A stretch of DNA of 64,000 nucleotides from NCBI GenBank assembly GCA_019694795.1, contig JAIBBF010000006.1, forward strand, positions 39,268 to 103,267, given 5' to 3'. The DNA is from Flavobacteriales bacterium (GTDB lineage: Bacteria > Bacteroidota > Bacteroidia > Flavobacteriales_D > UBA2798). Shown one piece after another: positions 62,206 to 64,000 of this stretch (the first letter of the stretch is position 1; every line of letters begins with the position of its first letter). The translations under genes were made by a program, and so were the position numbers. The notes under the pieces were generated by a model. The model saw only the letters and a list, made by a program, of their open reading frames with translations. It did not search any database and was not told the DNA's origin.

Positions 62206-62527
62206 ATAATGCTACACGAGCAAAAGCTAAATAAAAACTCATAAAGGCAACTACCAATCCCAACAATGCGAAAAGCAAGGCGCTACCGGTTTTTGATTTA
62301 AAATAAGAAATAAGGCCTAGTATGAATCCTATTCCAGCAAGAATTGTTCCCGCTAATCCACTTAGATCACTTAAACTTCTGTATTCACTATAACGCGCAA
62401 ATTCTGCAGGACCGGCATTTGGATTATCAAGGATGCCTAAATGAGGTTGAACTACAAAATAGTTGTACAAAAAAGCTACCGCTCCTAATGCAACCAATAC
62501 CATTGAAATAACATTTAATTTTTTCAT
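62204..62527 (-). CDS. Small hypothetical membrane protein, 107 aa
   Basis: This 107-residue protein has an N-terminal hydrophobic helix (about 5-27), a loop of about 30 residues and two C-terminal helices (57-77 and 82-104). I recognise no family. It converges with the carboxylase gene and is divergent from the peroxiredoxin gene. Codons are ordinary. No function is proposed. Confidence 0.7.
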   Translation of the reverse strand: MKKLNVISMVLVALGAVAFLYNYFVVQPHLGILDNPNAGPAEFARYSEYRSLSDLSGLAGTILAGIGFILGLISYFKSKTGSALLFALLGLVVAFMSFYLAFARVAL

Positions 62528-62640
62528 AAATCATATTTATTGCTGAATATCAGTAAATTGTTTTGTTTTACAATGAAAAAAAAATGACGCTTCTAAACAT
62601 TTTGTTCACATTTATGTTCTTCATGTTTAAACATTACTTC

Positions 62641-62648
62641 TACATTTG
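62641..62648 (+). promoter_or_regulatory. -7 element of peroxiredoxin gene
   Basis: TACATTTG matches TAnnTTTG and lies 35 bases before the ATG at 62684. The upstream -33 region is not clear. Confidence 0.3.
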
Positions 62649-62683
62649 CATCTCTAAACAGGTTTAATTTAAAATTTTATAAA

Positions 62684-63316
62684 ATGTCAGTTTTAGTAGG
62701 AAGAAAAGCTCCCTCTTTTACAGCTGCTGCTGTAGTAAACGGAAATCAGGTGGTGAATGATTTTTCACTGGACCAATACCTGGGTAAGAAGCACGTGTTG
62801 TTCTTCTTTTATCCTAAAGATTTCACGTTTGTTTGTCCAACCGAATTACACGCGTTCCAAAACAAACTTGCTGAGTTTGAAAAACGCAATGTTGCCGTGG
62901 TTGCCTGTTCTACCGACACCGAAGAATCGCATTGGGGTTGGTTGCAAATGAGCAAAGATCAAGGCGGAATTAAAGGGGTAACTTATCCGATTGTTGCAGA
63001 TACCTCTAAAACCGTTTCTGATGCTTACGGTGTACTTGCCGGTGAATATGATTATGACGACGAAGGCGAATTAGTAGCCAGCGGTCCGATGATTGCTTAC
63101 CGAGGATTGTTTTTAATTGACAAAAGCGGTACTGTAATGCACCAGGTGGTGAATATGTTCCCATTGGGACGCAGCGTTGATGAAGCACTTCGTATGGTGG
63201 ATGCACTTCAATTCTTCGAAGAAAACGGAGAGGTTTGTCCTGCAGACTGGCATAAAGGTTCCGAAGGAATGAAAGCAACCCACGATGGCGTTGCGAACTA
63301 CCTCGCCAAACACTAA
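62684..63316 (+). CDS. 2-Cys peroxiredoxin (AhpC/Prx1 type)
   Basis: This 210-residue protein has the peroxidatic Cys in DFTFVCPTELHAF (near residue 50) and the resolving Cys in GEVCPADW near 186, spaced as in typical 2-Cys enzymes. The Arg in YRGLFLIDKSG completes the active site. It reduces hydrogen peroxide and organic peroxides with thioredoxin-type reductants in the cytoplasm. Its own terminator follows at 63333. The trxB gene near 24737 is a possible electron source. Confidence 0.96.
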   Translation: MSVLVGRKAPSFTAAAVVNGNQVVNDFSLDQYLGKKHVLFFFYPKDFTFVCPTELHAFQNKLAEFEKRNVAVVACSTDTEESHWGWLQMSKDQGGIKGVTYPIVADTSKTVSDAYGVLAGEYDYDDEGELVASGPMIAYRGLFLIDKSGTVMHQVVNMFPLGRSVDEALRMVDALQFFEENGEVCPADWHKGSEGMKATHDGVANYLAKH

Positions 63317-63332
63317 TTCTTATCAAGAACAG

Positions 63333-63360
63333 AAAGGTCCGGGATTCCGGACCTTTTTTT
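63333..63360 (+). terminator. Terminator after peroxiredoxin
   Basis: AAAGGTCCGG (63333-63342) pairs perfectly with CCGGACCTTT (63347-63356) around GATT, followed by T tract. Confidence 0.85.
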
Positions 63361-63553
63361 TTGCAACAAGATTTCATTTTCGGTCAATCGATGAGCTAAG
63401 TCCAGGTAAAAGGGCGCTTTTTGTTATTGTTTGGACTTTTAACTCGTCTATAAATTTTATATCTTTCTTTAATAAAAATGCTGACTGATAATGCCAAATT
63501 CTAAAATTTGAATTTTACCTATTACCGGAAGAATAAAATAGATTCAGAAATAA

Positions 63554-63673
63554 ATGCCAGCAAACAACCTATTTTTCATGCCCTTATTGGAAATCCCTCC
63601 CGGGACCTATTTTGTAAAAGTAATCGTTGATGATTGCATAATTGGGGTTAAAAAACTTGTAGTTATAAAATGA
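63554..63673 (+). pseudogene. Orphan T9SS sorting-domain fragment, 39 codons
   Basis: The stretch 63363-63669 holds no full gene. The final 39 codons before the next gene read LEIPPGTYFVKVIVDD and GVKKLVVIK, which is the C-terminal end of a type A T9SS sorting domain. In the same frame, stops occur just upstream (TAG 63539, TAA 63551), and no signal peptide or longer domain is attached. Its TGA overlaps the next gene's ATG (ATGA). It is most likely the remnant of a deleted cargo gene; the remainder upstream (63363-63553) shows nothing recognisable. Confidence 0.55.
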
Positions 63674-64000
63674 AAAAACTCATTCTATACCTCTGTTTTT
63701 GTTTCATCATTCCTGTTGGCCATGCACAGGTTTATTTTAACAGGGATATTGATCACTTTTCGGCCCCCTCGGAATGTGGAACAGGTATCGTGAGTGACTC
63801 CGGAAATTACTTTATTAATTACATGGTGTACAGTTCGGGAGCCACCAATGGATATGGATTGATGAAATTAGACAGTTTTGGAAATACCTTATTTGACCGA
63901 TTTTATCCACTGAATGGTTATCGGGCGTTTAGTGGTCTATCCGGATGTTTTATTCAAACATTGGGTGGTAATTTAGTGGGCTGTGGAGATCTCACCGATA
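63670..64000 (+). CDS. Exported protein, N-terminal part (C-terminus outside window)
   Basis: An ATG at 63670 opens a frame to the window edge, 110 codons. The first about 20 residues are a signal peptide (MKKLILYLCFCFIIPVGHAQ). The next part (TGIVSDSGNYFI, LMKLDSFGNTLFDRF) has repeats of the type found in beta-propeller or delta-60-like T9SS proteins. A T9SS sorting tail would lie outside the window. Its start overlaps the orphan fragment by four bases. Confidence 0.7.
   Translation, partial: MKKLILYLCFCFIIPVGHAQVYFNRDIDHFSAPSECGTGIVSDSGNYFINYMVYSSGATNGYGLMKLDSFGNTLFDRFYPLNGYRAFSGLSGCFIQTLGGNLVGCGDLTD

Overview
The window is chromosomal DNA from a member of the Bacteroidota. Four kinds of evidence support this: proteins with type IX secretion (T9SS) C-terminal sorting domains, a PorQ-like T9SS component beside cytidylate kinase, many starts preceded by the Bacteroidota -7 element TAnnTTTG with almost no Shine-Dalgarno sequences, and AT-rich, loosely packed genes. 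The genus cannot be fixed from sequence reading alone; a free-living aerobic Flavobacteriales-like organism fits. No phage, CRISPR array, rRNA or complete insertion sequence was seen.

Layout. 1-2655: N-terminal part of a giant Fn3/PKD-repeat surface protein. 2786-8519: pckA, a small unknown gene, an NlpC/P60 lipoprotein with a metal-binding-type membrane protein, and a beta-CASP RNase-like hydrolase behind paaE. 8539-11474: divergent paa promoters and paaABC-(small membrane protein)-paaD, which with paaE form the phenylacetyl-CoA epoxidase. 11479-18029: thioesterase, DsbA-like protein plus LigB-type dioxygenase, a UbiA-Maf-DUF1684-NhaC operon and an outer-membrane barrel. 18089-25684: fabG, a VWA membrane protein, acyltransferase, cmk, porQ, trxB.

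25745-33658 is the most unusual region. Two paralogous small T9SS cargo proteins alternate with two paralogous cytoplasmic alkaline-phosphatase/TPR/sulfotransferase-fold proteins, plus a stand-alone sulfotransferase-fold protein and two paralogous 53-61 residue proteins that were not previously called. It looks like a duplicated module, possibly for modification of a surface polymer or secreted protein.

33716-47118: an M36 metalloprotease with a T9SS tail, tRNA modification and CCA-adding enzymes (translation-linked), a pRiA4b ORF-3-like protein, a large Ig-repeat T9SS protein, fabH, an unknown helical protein with a DUF486 protein, and a GIY-YIG gene next to two palindromic repeats and tRNA-Met. 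47210-56360: PAP2 phosphatase, glycosyltransferases and an LptF/G permease (envelope polysaccharide/lipid assembly), ribBA, and a Cys-rich exported peptide. 56410-64000: a cysteine desulfurase-upp-membrane protein-HAD operon, a lipoprotein, acyl-CoA carboxylase beta subunit, peroxiredoxin, an orphan T9SS-tail fragment and the start of another secreted protein.

Together the genes describe aerobic aromatic and acyl-CoA catabolism with gluconeogenesis, plus heavy investment in cell-surface proteins and polymers.
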